A stretch of DNA of 13,275 nucleotides, taken from an uncultured Oscillospiraceae bacterium (GTDB lineage Bacteria; Bacillota; Clostridia; Oscillospirales; Oscillospiraceae). Position numbers and translations under genes: made by a program. How positions within the stretch are numbered: position 1 is the stretch's first letter; every line of letters begins with the position of its first letter. The notes beneath the pieces are model-generated. The model saw nothing but the letters and a program-made list of their open reading frames with translations, ran no database searches and was not told the origin of the DNA. The stretch lies in the NCBI GenBank assembly GCA_900756495.1, contig CAAEKI010000288.1:1-13275 (forward strand), written 5' to 3'. Of the stretch, positions 4,792 through 11,328 are shown piece after piece.

Positions 4792-6861
4792 ATGGAGAGG
4801 GAACAACTTCTTGTTTGCGGGCTGTGCGGCGACAGATGCTTCCTTGACGTATGGCTAGAAAATGGCAGAATTGTTAAGGTCGCCAAGGCAAAGGAGCGTC
4901 CGCATGTTCATGGGAATCTCTGCCTGAGAGGAGCGGCGCTGAAGCAGTATTTGTACCACCCGGATCGGCTCAGGTATCCCATGCGGCGTGCCGGACCAAA
5001 GGGCAGCGGGAAATTTGAGCGTATTTCGTGGGAGGAGGCATTTGCCACCATAGGAGAACGTCTGCGCACGGTCCGGGAGGCGGACGGCGCAAAAGCGACC
5101 GTATTCTACAGCGGACACCCCAAATGGTACCGCTATATGATGGCGGAAGTAGCCCGGGATTATGGTACGCCAAACTTTTGCACGGAATCGAGCACTTGTC
5201 ATTCTGCTCGGGAGATAGCGTATGAACTCTGCTATGGCTGCCCTGTCTTGGAACCGGATTTAAAAACATGCAAAACGCTTATCTGCTGGGGTGCCAATCC
5301 GGCATACTCTAAGTTTTCCTCCATGAATGGCATACTGGATATTCCTGACCGGGGAGGCAACCTCATTGTTGTTGACCCCCGAAAGACACCGACGACAGAG
5401 CGCGCAATGATGCACCTACAGCTTAGGCCGGGGACGGACGGCGCACTGGCACTCTCTATGGCGCACGTCATACTGGCCGAAGGGCTGGAAGACAAGAAAT
5501 TTCTGGAGCAATATGCCTGTGGGCTTGAGGAATACCGTACATATGCGGCAGCATTTCCACCTGAGCGGGGGGAGCAGCTCACCGGTGTTCCGGCAGAGCA
5601 GATCGCAGCCGCAGCGCGTATAATTGCACTGGAGGGTCCCTTTGCCATTTATACCACCAGTTCGGGGACGGCTCATGCACCGAACAGTGTTCAGAGCTAT
5701 CGGGCGGTGTTTTTGCTGGAGGCACTTACCGGTAATTTTGACCGGCCGGGCGGAAATCATGGCCCAGCTGGGGACTGGCTGCGGCTCAATGGGTTTCACC
5801 ACGACGCACGTCCGCGTATTCATGTCGAGGAGGAGTTCCAGGAGGGGCGGTTCCCCATATGGAATGCCCTGATCCCCAACGAGGGACAGGCGATGGGATT
5901 GGATGAGGCCATTCTGAGCGGTCATCCATACCCCATTCGCAACATCGTTGCATTTGGTATGAATTTTCGTATGTTTCCTGAGTCCGAAAAAATGAGGAAG
6001 GCCTTGCTGGCAGCCGAATTCTTTGTCAATGTAGATTTGTTTCTGACAGACTCTTCCAAATATGCAGACCTTGTATTGCCATGTGCGGCGGCCCCGGAAC
6101 GGGAGTACATCTACCATCTTCCAGGCAATCACCTCTTATATATGCCTCGGGTTTTGGAGGCAGGCGAACGACTCAATGACGTGGAGATACTCCAGGGCAT
6201 CTGCAATGCACTGGACCTGCATGGTCCCCTCACCGGAATGCGCAGCTTTGATGAGTATATGGAATGGATGCTGGAGCCTTCCGGCGTCACTCTGGAGGAA
6301 CTCAAGTCCAGCCCTGAAGGGATACCTGCGCGAACGACAAAAAAGATGTCGCTGTACCGGTATGAACGGGGCCTTGAGACACCCAGTGGAAAAGTAGAGT
6401 TTGTCTCAGGCCTTTTGGAACCGTATGAAGGGCAGGCGGGCTATGACAAGCTCCCCGTTTTTAGGCCGTGTATGGAACAAAATCCTGCCCCGGAGAAATA
6501 TCCCTTTATCCTGTGTGCAGGGGGACGGAGACCACAATTTTTCCACTCCCGTACCTACCGTGTCCCTTGGCTTGCCAATTTGGAGCCACATACGCTGGCG
6601 AGTCTCAATCCGGCGGATGCGGAGCGGCTGGGAATTCAAGATGGAGGCAGGCTGAAAGTAAAGACTCCGATAGGCGAGCGGACCTATCTGGCTGAGACTG
6701 TGCCCGGCGTACTTCCGGGGGTAATCTATATCGTCCACGACGATGAGGGGGACCAGAATGTCAATGATCTCATCGCCGCAGACTATCTGGACCCGCTGTC
6801 AGGATTTCCGGGCTACCGGTGCTATTTTTGCAGAGTAGAGCCTGCGGGGGGAGCAAGATGA
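4792..6861 (+). CDS. molybdopterin-dependent oxidoreductase, catalytic subunit (DMSO-reductase superfamily)
   Basis: Start ATG 4792, supported by AGGAGG at 4776-4781; the frame extends 18 codons upstream without a ribosome site. The 689-residue product has an N-terminal [4Fe-4S] motif Cys9-x2-Cys12-x3-Cys16-x27-Cys44, the molybdopterin core (about 60-560) with typical segments such as LICWGANPAYS, LIVVDPRKT, LTGNFDRPGGN and DLVLPCAAAPERE, and a C-terminal dinucleotide-binding barrel (about 570-680: FILCAGGRRPQFFHSRTYR and GVIYIVHDDEGDQNVNDLI). The likely Mo/W ligand is Cys136 in TESSTCHSARE, so the enzyme is cysteine-ligated. There is no twin-arginine leader, so it should be cytoplasmic. The stop overlaps the start of the ferredoxin subunit (ATGA), with no membrane anchor gene, unlike DmsABC. 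The substrate is unknown; relatives include thiosulfate/polysulfide reductases, acetylene hydratase and catechol dehydroxylases. Confidence 0.88.
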   Translation: MEREQLLVCGLCGDRCFLDVWLENGRIVKVAKAKERPHVHGNLCLRGAALKQYLYHPDRLRYPMRRAGPKGSGKFERISWEEAFATIGERLRTVREADGAKATVFYSGHPKWYRYMMAEVARDYGTPNFCTESSTCHSAREIAYELCYGCPVLEPDLKTCKTLICWGANPAYSKFSSMNGILDIPDRGGNLIVVDPRKTPTTERAMMHLQLRPGTDGALALSMAHVILAEGLEDKKFLEQYACGLEEYRTYAAAFPPERGEQLTGVPAEQIAAAARIIALEGPFAIYTTSSGTAHAPNSVQSYRAVFLLEALTGNFDRPGGNHGPAGDWLRLNGFHHDARPRIHVEEEFQEGRFPIWNALIPNEGQAMGLDEAILSGHPYPIRNIVAFGMNFRMFPESEKMRKALLAAEFFVNVDLFLTDSSKYADLVLPCAAAPEREYIYHLPGNHLLYMPRVLEAGERLNDVEILQGICNALDLHGPLTGMRSFDEYMEWMLEPSGVTLEELKSSPEGIPARTTKKMSLYRYERGLETPSGKVEFVSGLLEPYEGQAGYDKLPVFRPCMEQNPAPEKYPFILCAGGRRPQFFHSRTYRVPWLANLEPHTLASLNPADAERLGIQDGGRLKVKTPIGERTYLAETVPGVLPGVIYIVHDDEGDQNVNDLIAADYLDPLSGFPGYRCYFCRVEPAGGAR

Positions 6862-7274
6862 GCCGAGTTGTTGTTGATGACAGACGGTGTGTTGGCTGCC
6901 TCACATGCGTTGTGAGCTGCCTGGATCACCACTATCCGGACACTGCTGTGGACGCTGTTCCGCTGCGTATCTACCGGCGGATGGTTTTTCCCTCTGGCCT
7001 TGTGCAGTACTGCACGGATAGCTGCCGCCACTGTTCAGATGCACCCTGTATGGCGGTGTGTCCAGCAGGTGCGTTGCACCGTGATGAATATGGATTTGTT
7101 CAGATAAACCGAGATGCCTGTATTGGCTGTCAGGCCTGTGCAAGAGCCTGTCCTTACGGAATTCCTCGTTTTGGAAGCGATGGGAAGATGGTTAAGTGCG
7201 ACGGCTGTGCCGGACAAGAACCCGCGTGTGTCTCATCCTGTAAACGGGGAGCGCTCAAAATAGATGGACAGTGA
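6858..7274 (+). CDS. four-cluster ferredoxin, electron-transfer subunit of the molybdoenzyme (DmsB/NrfC-like)
   Basis: The start ATG 6858 overlaps the stop of the catalytic subunit in ATGA, indicating translational coupling; the open frame begins 13 codons earlier but inside the upstream gene. The 138-residue protein carries four cysteine groups: CVGCLTCVVSC near the N-terminus, CTDSCRHCSDAPCMAVCP in the middle, CIGCQACARACPYG, and CDGCAGQEPACVSSCK near the C-terminus. This arrangement binds four [4Fe-4S] clusters in DmsB/PsrB/NrfC-type subunits. It should carry electrons between the catalytic subunit and a donor or acceptor in the cytoplasm; no partner membrane subunit follows. At 138 residues it is shorter than typical DmsB (about 200), lacking extra loops and any signal. 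Confidence 0.9.
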   Translation: MSRVVVDDRRCVGCLTCVVSCLDHHYPDTAVDAVPLRIYRRMVFPSGLVQYCTDSCRHCSDAPCMAVCPAGALHRDEYGFVQINRDACIGCQACARACPYGIPRFGSDGKMVKCDGCAGQEPACVSSCKRGALKIDGQ

Positions 7275-7334
7275 TAAGCTGCCTGCAAAAAATATACGGT
7301 CCCAGTTCCATAAAGCAAAAGGAGATGATAAACA

Positions 7335-7375
7335 TAACATTTCCCTGAGACGGAGACTGCCTCAGGGAAATGTTA
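7335..7375 (+). terminator. 15-bp hairpin after the ferredoxin gene, probable terminator
   Basis: TAACATTTCCCTGAG (7335-7349) and its exact reverse complement (7361-7375) enclose 11 bases. It starts 60 bases after the ferredoxin stop. No T-run follows, so termination is likely but not certain; the stronger hairpin at 7446-7481 backs it up. Confidence 0.6.
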
Positions 7376-7445
7376 CGCCAAGGGTGCCGCCGCCGGCCTG
7401 TTTATTATTCGGGTATGGGCTGGCATTTTGGAGCGCCCAAGATCA

Positions 7446-7481
7446 AAAAATATCCAGAGCCTTATGGCTCTGGATATTTTT
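7446..7481 (-). terminator. bidirectional terminator of the tRNA operon
   Basis: Perfect hairpin: A5-TATCCAGAGCC (7446-7461), loop TTAT (7462-7465), GGCTCTGGATA followed by a T-run (7466-7481). On the minus strand the stem is directly after the CCA of tRNA-Val and ends in TTTTTT; on the plus strand it can stop read-through from the molybdoenzyme operon. Confidence 0.85.
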
Positions 7482-7556
7482 GGTGGAGACAGCAGAACTC
7501 GAATCTGCGACCTCTCGCGTGTGAGGCGAGCGCTCTACCAGCTGAGCTATGCCTCC
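7481..7556 (-). tRNA. tRNA-Val (anticodon CAC)
   Basis: The minus strand folds as a complete 76-base cloverleaf with encoded CCA. Acceptor GGAGGCA pairs with TGTCTCC (one G-T). The anticodon stem CTCGC/GCGAG holds the loop CTCACAC, giving anticodon CAC (reads GUG, valine). The T arm GCAGA-TTCGAGT-TCTGC is perfect. It is the last gene of the tRNA operon. Confidence 0.93.
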
Positions 7557-7560
7557 ATGC

Positions 7561-7635
7561 TGGTGACCCGTACGGGACTCGAACCCGTGTTACCGCCGTG
7601 AAAGGGCGGTGTCTTAACCACTTGACCAACGGGCC
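7561..7635 (-). tRNA. tRNA-Glu (anticodon TTC)
   Basis: A 75-base cloverleaf with encoded CCA on the minus strand. Acceptor GGCCCGT pairs with ACGGGTC (one G-T). The anticodon stem CCGCC/GGCGG carries the loop CTTTCAC, anticodon TTC (glutamate). T arm ACGGG-TTCGAGT-CCCGT. Only four bases separate it from tRNA-Val. Confidence 0.93.
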
Positions 7636-7678
7636 ATGTTGCCCAAGCGGGCCGGGAACAATTCCGAAGGATAATGTT

Positions 7679-7710
7679 CCCAAGAGGCGGTATCGCCTCC
7701 GCCTCTTGGG
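7679..7710. repeat. 12-bp hairpin between tRNA-Met and tRNA-Glu
   Basis: CCCAAGAGGCGG (7679-7690) and its exact reverse complement CCGCCTCTTGGG (7699-7710) enclose 8 bases. It begins 2 bases after the CCA of tRNA-Met on the minus strand. Without a T-run it is more likely a processing or attenuation element than a terminator. Confidence 0.6.
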
Positions 7711-7712
7711 AG

Positions 7713-7789
7713 TGGTAGAGGCGGCTGGATTTGAACCGGTGACACCGCGGGTATGAACCGCGTGCTCTAGCCAACTGAGCTACGCCGCC
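7713..7789 (-). tRNA. tRNA-Met (anticodon CAT), with degenerate 3' half
   Basis: 77 bases on the minus strand with encoded CCA. Acceptor 5' strand GGCGGCG, normal D arm (GCTC/GAGC) and a perfect anticodon stem CGCGG/CCGCG with the loop TTCATAC (anticodon CAT). The anticodon stem lacks the three G-C pairs of initiators, so it resembles an elongator Met tRNA. Oddities: in the T stem ACCGG against CCAGC, pairs 49-65 (A-C) and 51-63 (C-A) fail. In the acceptor, C3 faces T70 and G1 faces T72. Either the gene is decaying or the 3' half was replaced. It is the first gene behind the tRNA promoter. Confidence 0.75.
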
Positions 7790-7820
7790 AGATGACACCC
7801 TGCCAAACAGGGCATGAATC

Positions 7821-7849
7821 AGTATACCCGATAGACTTAAAATTGTCAA
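7821..7849 (-). promoter_or_regulatory. strong promoter of the tRNA operon
   Basis: On the minus strand a perfect -35 TTGACA (rc of 7844-7849), a 17-base spacer and TATACT (rc of 7821-7826). The start point would be about 25 bases ahead of tRNA-Met. It begins only 18 bases after the stop codon of the response regulator gene, with no terminator between them. Confidence 0.8.
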
Positions 7850-7867
7850 GGTTTTTATGCGGGAAAA

Positions 7868-8563
7868 TCAGTCAATTTTATAGCCAACACCCCAGACTGT
7901 CTTAATAAAGCGGGGATTGCGGCTGGGTTCTCCCATTTTCTCCCGAAGACGGCGAATGTGGACCATGACCGTATTGTTTCGATCCAGATATTTTTCGCCC
8001 CACACGGACTCAAAGAGCCTTTCCGCCGAAATGACCTGTCCACGGTTCTCACACAGCATCCAAAGGATATCGAATTCAATGGGGGTCAGGGAGAGGGAGC
8101 GGTCATAGAGCTGACATTCATGGGTGCCTCGGTTAATGACGAGACCGTTAAAATCAATTATCTCACCAGCGGGGACATTTTTGTCGCTTTCATTGTACCG
8201 GGTATACCGACGCAGTTGGGCTTTTACCCGTGCAACAAGCTCCAGAGGATTGAACGGTTTTGTAATATAGTCGTCGGCGCCGATGGTAAGGCCGGTAATT
8301 TTGTCCATGTCATCTGCCTTTGCCGTGAGCATCAAAACAGGGAAGCAGTGCTCCCGGCGAATCTCACCACAGAGCGTGAAACCAGAGAGATCAGGAAGCA
8401 TTACATCCAGGATAGCCAGGTCCAGTTCTTTTTCACGGACACAGGTAAGCGCTTGGGCCCCAGTGGTGCACTTATAGACAGTGCAGCCCTCACTTTTCAG
8501 ATAGACTTCCACCAGATCGGCAATCTCCGGTTCATCATCCACAATCAAAATGCTGGCATCCAC
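7868..8563 (-). CDS. OmpR-family response regulator, VanR-like
   Basis: Start GTG 8563-8561, preceded by AAAGGTGTGAGGA; no better in-frame start exists, since the overlapping ATG is in another frame. The 231-residue protein has a receiver domain (about 3-118) with acidic pocket Asp9/Asp10, phospho-acceptor Asp53 in LAILDVMLPD, Thr80 and Lys102 (TKPF), and a C-terminal winged-helix domain (about 130-230) with the trans_reg_C signature LTPIEFDILWMLCENRGQVI and the end VHIRRLREKMG then IKTVWGVGYKI. The overall pattern is that of VanR-type regulators. No kinase gene adjoins it; the VanS-like kinase at 11329-12465 on the other strand is the obvious candidate partner (inference). It has its own promoter at 8587-8616 with a palindrome over the -35, suggesting autoregulation. 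Transcription probably runs on into the tRNA operon. Confidence 0.92.
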   Translation of the reverse strand: MDASILIVDDEPEIADLVEVYLKSEGCTVYKCTTGAQALTCVREKELDLAILDVMLPDLSGFTLCGEIRREHCFPVLMLTAKADDMDKITGLTIGADDYITKPFNPLELVARVKAQLRRYTRYNESDKNVPAGEIIDFNGLVINRGTHECQLYDRSLSLTPIEFDILWMLCENRGQVISAERLFESVWGEKYLDRNNTVMVHIRRLREKMGEPSRNPRFIKTVWGVGYKID

Positions 8564-8586
8564 ATGTCCTCACACCTTTCCAACGC

Positions 8587-8616
8587 ATTATAGCTGGCTT
8601 TAGGGCTTAGCGTCAA
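8587..8616 (-). promoter_or_regulatory. sigma-A promoter of the response regulator gene
   Basis: Minus strand TTGACG (rc of 8611-8616), 18-base spacer, perfect TATAAT (rc of 8587-8592). The distance to the GTG start is about 24 bases from the -10. The -35 overlaps the palindrome at 8611-8624. Confidence 0.75.
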
Positions 8617-8624
8617 GTGTGACG
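8611..8624. promoter_or_regulatory. palindrome over the -35 box of the response regulator
   Basis: CGTCA-AGTG-TGACG: two 5-base arms around 4 bases, with the left arm inside the -35 element TTGACG. It may be an operator for autoregulation; the binding protein is not known. Confidence 0.35.
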
Positions 8625-8650
8625 AAAAAATGATCAGAAAAAGGTAAGAA

Positions 8651-8679
8651 ATTCGCCCGGAGATACTCCCCGGGCGAAT
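8651..8679 (-). terminator. terminator of the collagen-like gene
   Basis: ATTCGCCCGG (8651-8660) pairs with CCGGGCGAAT (8670-8679) around 9 bases. On the minus strand it begins 2 bases after the stop codon and is followed by TTTCTTACCTTTTT. It separates the collagen-like gene from the response regulator promoter. Confidence 0.7.
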
Positions 8680-8681
8680 AG

Positions 8682-9548
8682 TTATGACAAATTTGCAACT
8701 GAAAATAGGTTAATAACCCCGGTGAACCCTGTATTGGCGGTGCCGCTGGACAGAAAGCGGAGGTAACCTGTTACTGGGATATATAAAAGCAAGCTCCCTG
8801 AGACCGAGAGGGGACCCGCAGCCGTAGCATAAGCGGTTGCAGTGGCATCGTGATTTTCCTCCAAACCAAGAACCGGGGTAATACGCAGGAATTGACCTGC
8901 CTCAGCCTGGCACTGGATGGTATAAGAGCAGAAGTAGATCCGTCGGGGCGACAGCGAAATTGTCTGCTCGTCAGACTCTAAATGAATAGCGTTAGAAATG
9001 ACATCCACGAGATACTGGGTCAGCCGAAGATATGCTCCCGCAGGGTAACTGCCGGGCTGTATCACAAATTGACTAAAAGGCAGTCGTTCGTTCCCGGAAG
9101 GACCTGGAGTACCAGTTGGGCCTGTGGCACCAGTGGTACCAGCTGGGCCTGTTGGGCCGGGGGGGCCAGCAGGCCCTGTGGGACCAGTTGGCCCTGTAGG
9201 GCCGGAGATACCCTGTATGCCTTGGGGACCGGCTGGACCAATGGGCCCCTGGAGCCCGTCGAGGCCTTGAGGGCCTGCAGGACCTGTAGCGCCAGTAGAT
9301 CCGGTCGCACCGGTCGGCCCAGTGGGACCGGTGCGGCCTGTGATACTGGGTCCTGTAGGGCCGGGCGTTCCTGTTGCTCCTGCAGGACCTACAGGGCCTG
9401 TAGCGCCAGTTGCGCCGGTAGGACCTGCAGGGCCTGTAGCGCCAGTATTACCCGTAGGCCCTGTAGGCCCCGTAGGACCAGGAATAGGGCCGGTTGGACA
9501 GGGGGGCGGTGGACAGCAGCCCCCCGGAGTCGAACAAAGATGATACAT
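8682..9548 (-). CDS. collagen-like Gly-X-Y repeat protein with BclA-like C-terminal domain
   Basis: Start ATG 9548-9546 with AGGAGGTC just upstream. The 288-residue product has three parts. Residues 1-19 are rich in Cys and Pro (five Cys, at 5, 11, 12 and 17 among others visible) with no classical signal peptide. Residues 20-152 are about 44 Gly-X-Y triplets dominated by GPT and GAT, broken at GPIP and at SIT. Residues 153-288 are a beta-rich domain starting [12 protein letters not shown] and ending [12 protein letters not shown], resembling the trimerising TNF/C1q-like tails of BclA-type exosporium proteins. Such proteins form trimeric filaments on spores or cell surfaces; Thr-rich repeats are often glycosylated. 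There is no LPXTG motif, so anchoring would be through the N-terminus. It is a single-gene unit on the minus strand. The spore-coat location is inference; I found no convincing sigma-E or sigma-K promoter. Confidence 0.87.
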   Translation of the reverse strand: MYHLCSTPGGCCPPPPCPTGPIPGPTGPTGPTGNTGATGPAGPTGATGATGPVGPAGATGTPGPTGPSITGRTGPTGPTGATGSTGATGPAGPQGLDGLQGPIGPAGPQGIQGISGPTGPTGPTGPAGPPGPTGPAGTTGATGPTGTPGPSGNERLPFSQFVIQPGSYPAGAYLRLTQYLVDVISNAIHLESDEQTISLSPRRIYFCSYTIQCQAEAGQFLRITPVLGLEENHDATATAYATAAGPLSVSGSLLLYIPVTGYLRFLSSGTANTGFTGVINLFSVANLS

Positions 9549-9622
9549 GATATGACCTCCTGAGCCAGTATATGCAGCGGCAGAAGAGGGGGAGAATAGG
9601 GGTGGCTTAAAGGAAAAATCTG

Positions 9623-9631
9623 TGGTATAAT
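9623..9631 (+). promoter_or_regulatory. extended -10 promoter candidate for the sprT-to-GNAT operon
   Basis: TGG-TATAAT at 9623-9631 is a TGn extended -10 with a perfect -10 hexamer. The -35 region is poor, as is usual for extended -10 promoters. It would give a leader of about 150 bases before ATG 9790, containing hairpins at 9699-9715 and 9723-9753. Confidence 0.4.
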
Positions 9632-9722
9632 CACTTCAATATGGCTATGATACGTATATATAGGGAGATAGATATTCAGTGTGTGCCGGCTCAGGCTGAC
9701 GGCCAGTGCGGCCGTAAAGGAT

Positions 9723-9759
9723 ATGATAGCATGGACAAAATCCATGCTATCATCATTTT
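9723..9759 (+). terminator. 13-bp hairpin in the leader of the SprT-like gene
   Basis: ATGATAGCATGGA (9723-9735), loop CAAAA (9736-9740), exact reverse complement (9741-9753), then CATTTT. It has terminator shape with a short T-run and stands between the extended -10 promoter and the gene, so it could be an attenuator. A smaller hairpin ACGGCC-AGTGC-GGCCGT (9699-9715) precedes it. Confidence 0.5.
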
Positions 9760-9789
9760 AAGGATATACAGATTGTGGGAGAATAAGAG

Positions 9790-10278
9790 ATGAATGACCT
9801 TGACGCATTGCTGGTGCAGGTATTAAAACAGGCCAGGGAAATTCAAATACCGGTTTCGAACCGAATTGACGCCCATGTGGCGGTAAATCGACGGGCGGTA
9901 TCCCGTCTGGGGTGCTGTATCAGGACAGAGAAGGAATATCGAATTGAGCTTGCAGCGGGGCTGCTCCATGCAGAAGAGCGGGCATGCCTGCAGACGCTGG
10001 CACATGAGATCCTCCATACATGCCCAGGCTGCCGGGACCATGGGCCTCTGTGGCGGGAATATGCTGCCCGGATGAACGCCTCCTATAGCTATTGTATCTC
10101 GCGGACCGGAAGTATGAGCGCCCTGGGCGTTGCGCCGCCTAGAAAGGCCCTATATCTGCTGGTGTGCAGTGCCTGCGGGCAGCGATTTGAGCGATACCGA
10201 GCCTCCGCCCTGGTCAAGTACCCGGAGCGGTACCGGTGTACCTGCGGGGGGAAGCTGAAACAGATCTCCCGATCGTAA
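9790..10278 (+). CDS. SprT-like zinc metalloprotein
   Basis: Start ATG 9790 with GGGAGA about 8 bases upstream. The 162-residue protein has the SprT/zincin active-site motif HEILH at 72-76 (Glu73 catalytic) and a third ligand candidate His84 in GCRDHGPLW. Its C-terminal zinc ribbon has CSACGQRFERY (first Cys pair) and YRCTCGGKL (second pair). Eukaryotic Spartan relatives degrade DNA-protein crosslinks; bacterial SprT-like proteins are mostly uncharacterised, so the role is unknown. No signal peptide, so cytoplasmic. It is the first gene of a tight operon, 7 bases before the membrane protein gene, an unexpected companion for envelope genes. Confidence 0.85.
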   Translation: MNDLDALLVQVLKQAREIQIPVSNRIDAHVAVNRRAVSRLGCCIRTEKEYRIELAAGLLHAEERACLQTLAHEILHTCPGCRDHGPLWREYAARMNASYSYCISRTGSMSALGVAPPRKALYLLVCSACGQRFERYRASALVKYPERYRCTCGGKLKQISRS

Positions 10279-10285
10279 GGGTGTG

Positions 10286-11320
10286 ATGGTTACGAAAGAA
10301 AAAAAGAAGATGCTGGCCAACCGGATTTTTTCCGGTGTAGGGCTTGGAATTGGCGCAGCTATCCTGATTTGGCTGGTATTTTATGTGCGGCGGCATATGG
10401 ATGTGGCCCAAGTACTGCGCTCTATGCGGCCCATTTGGCTGGTGGGGGCTGTGCTGTGTGTTCCAGTCAGCGAGTCCATTGACGCGCTGATTTTCTACTT
10501 TATGGGACGCCGGGCGGGATGCAGGCCTAAACTGGCCGGATGCTTTGATACCACCTATATTGGAGAGTTCTATTTTAAGCTGGGGCCCGCCGGAGCGCCG
10601 GTCCAGATCAAGCTGATGCTGGATGCGGGCTTCCCCGGTACCGCCACCGCCAGTATTTATGTGTGGAAGTTTGTGGCCAATGCGATCGTCTATGCGGTCA
10701 TTTCAACAGGAGCCCTGGTGATTAAGGGGCTGGTGTACCATGAGCGGATCGCACCGGCCACCCTGGTAGGGGCCGGAATCCTGCTGGGGCTTTATGTACT
10801 GCTGTGCGTGCTGGCCATTATGTGTGCTGTGCGCCCGGCCCCTGTCCAGCGCCTTGCCCGCTGGATTCTGGTAAAGCTCTCCCGAAAGATTAAGCCGCTG
10901 GCCAGAGAGGGCCGGGTGGAAAAGGCCATGGCCAGACTTGAGGAGATATGCAGCCAGTTAAGGGAATACCGAGGGGATCGGAAGATGCTGTTAGGGCTCT
11001 TTGTGGGGATGTCGGCTGAAATTATTACCCTGTTTGCCATCCCGTGTTTCCTTTACCTGGGGTTGGGATTATCGGGGCACAGCCTGATCGAGGTCTTGCT
11101 GACACAGGGGCTGGTGATGCTTATTACCCGTATTGTCATGCTGCCTGGCAATGTAGGCGGTGCGGAGGGCAGCTTTCTCCTCTTTATGGCACCTATTTTT
11201 GGCGAGACATTCCCAGTGGCACTGGTGCTGTGGCGATTTGCCTCCTTTGTGGAAGTTCTGATCCTGGGAGGCGCATGGTCTGTAGTCCGTTTTGCCGTTC
11301 GGACGCTTCGGCGAAGGTAG
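10286..11320 (+). CDS. lysylphosphatidylglycerol synthase TM-region family membrane protein (flippase-like, UPF0104)
   Basis: The ATG at 10286 is preferred over the adjacent GTG 10283 because AAGG lies at a better distance. 344 residues with about seven to eight membrane segments (about 15-33, 50-65, 125-145, 158-182, 235-258, 265-285, 295-312 and 315-332). The family signature appears as YIGEFYFKLGPAGAPVQIK in the first half and PGNVGGAEGSFLLFMAPIFG in the last third. This domain is the flippase part of MprF, which moves lysyl-phosphatidylglycerol across the membrane; stand-alone members lack the synthase domain and move unknown lipids or glycolipids. It lies between the SprT-like gene and the VanS-like kinase with 7-8 base gaps, so they are co-transcribed. 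Together with the kinase this suggests a role in envelope charge or antimicrobial response (inference). Confidence 0.87.
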   Translation: MVTKEKKKMLANRIFSGVGLGIGAAILIWLVFYVRRHMDVAQVLRSMRPIWLVGAVLCVPVSESIDALIFYFMGRRAGCRPKLAGCFDTTYIGEFYFKLGPAGAPVQIKLMLDAGFPGTATASIYVWKFVANAIVYAVISTGALVIKGLVYHERIAPATLVGAGILLGLYVLLCVLAIMCAVRPAPVQRLARWILVKLSRKIKPLAREGRVEKAMARLEEICSQLREYRGDRKMLLGLFVGMSAEIITLFAIPCFLYLGLGLSGHSLIEVLLTQGLVMLITRIVMLPGNVGGAEGSFLLFMAPIFGETFPVALVLWRFASFVEVLILGGAWSVVRFAVRTLRRR

Positions 11321-11328
11321 GCGCTGCC

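Noticed and set aside
5416..6132. A 238-codon minus-strand open frame inside the molybdoenzyme gene.
   Set aside because: It lies opposite a well-supported gene with full family motifs and has no ribosome site or protein-like features.
8982..9563. Long plus-strand open frame opposite the collagen-like gene, rich in Trp, Cys and Arg.
   Set aside because: It is the complement of the Gly-X-Y codon repeat, has no ribosome site and no family resemblance.
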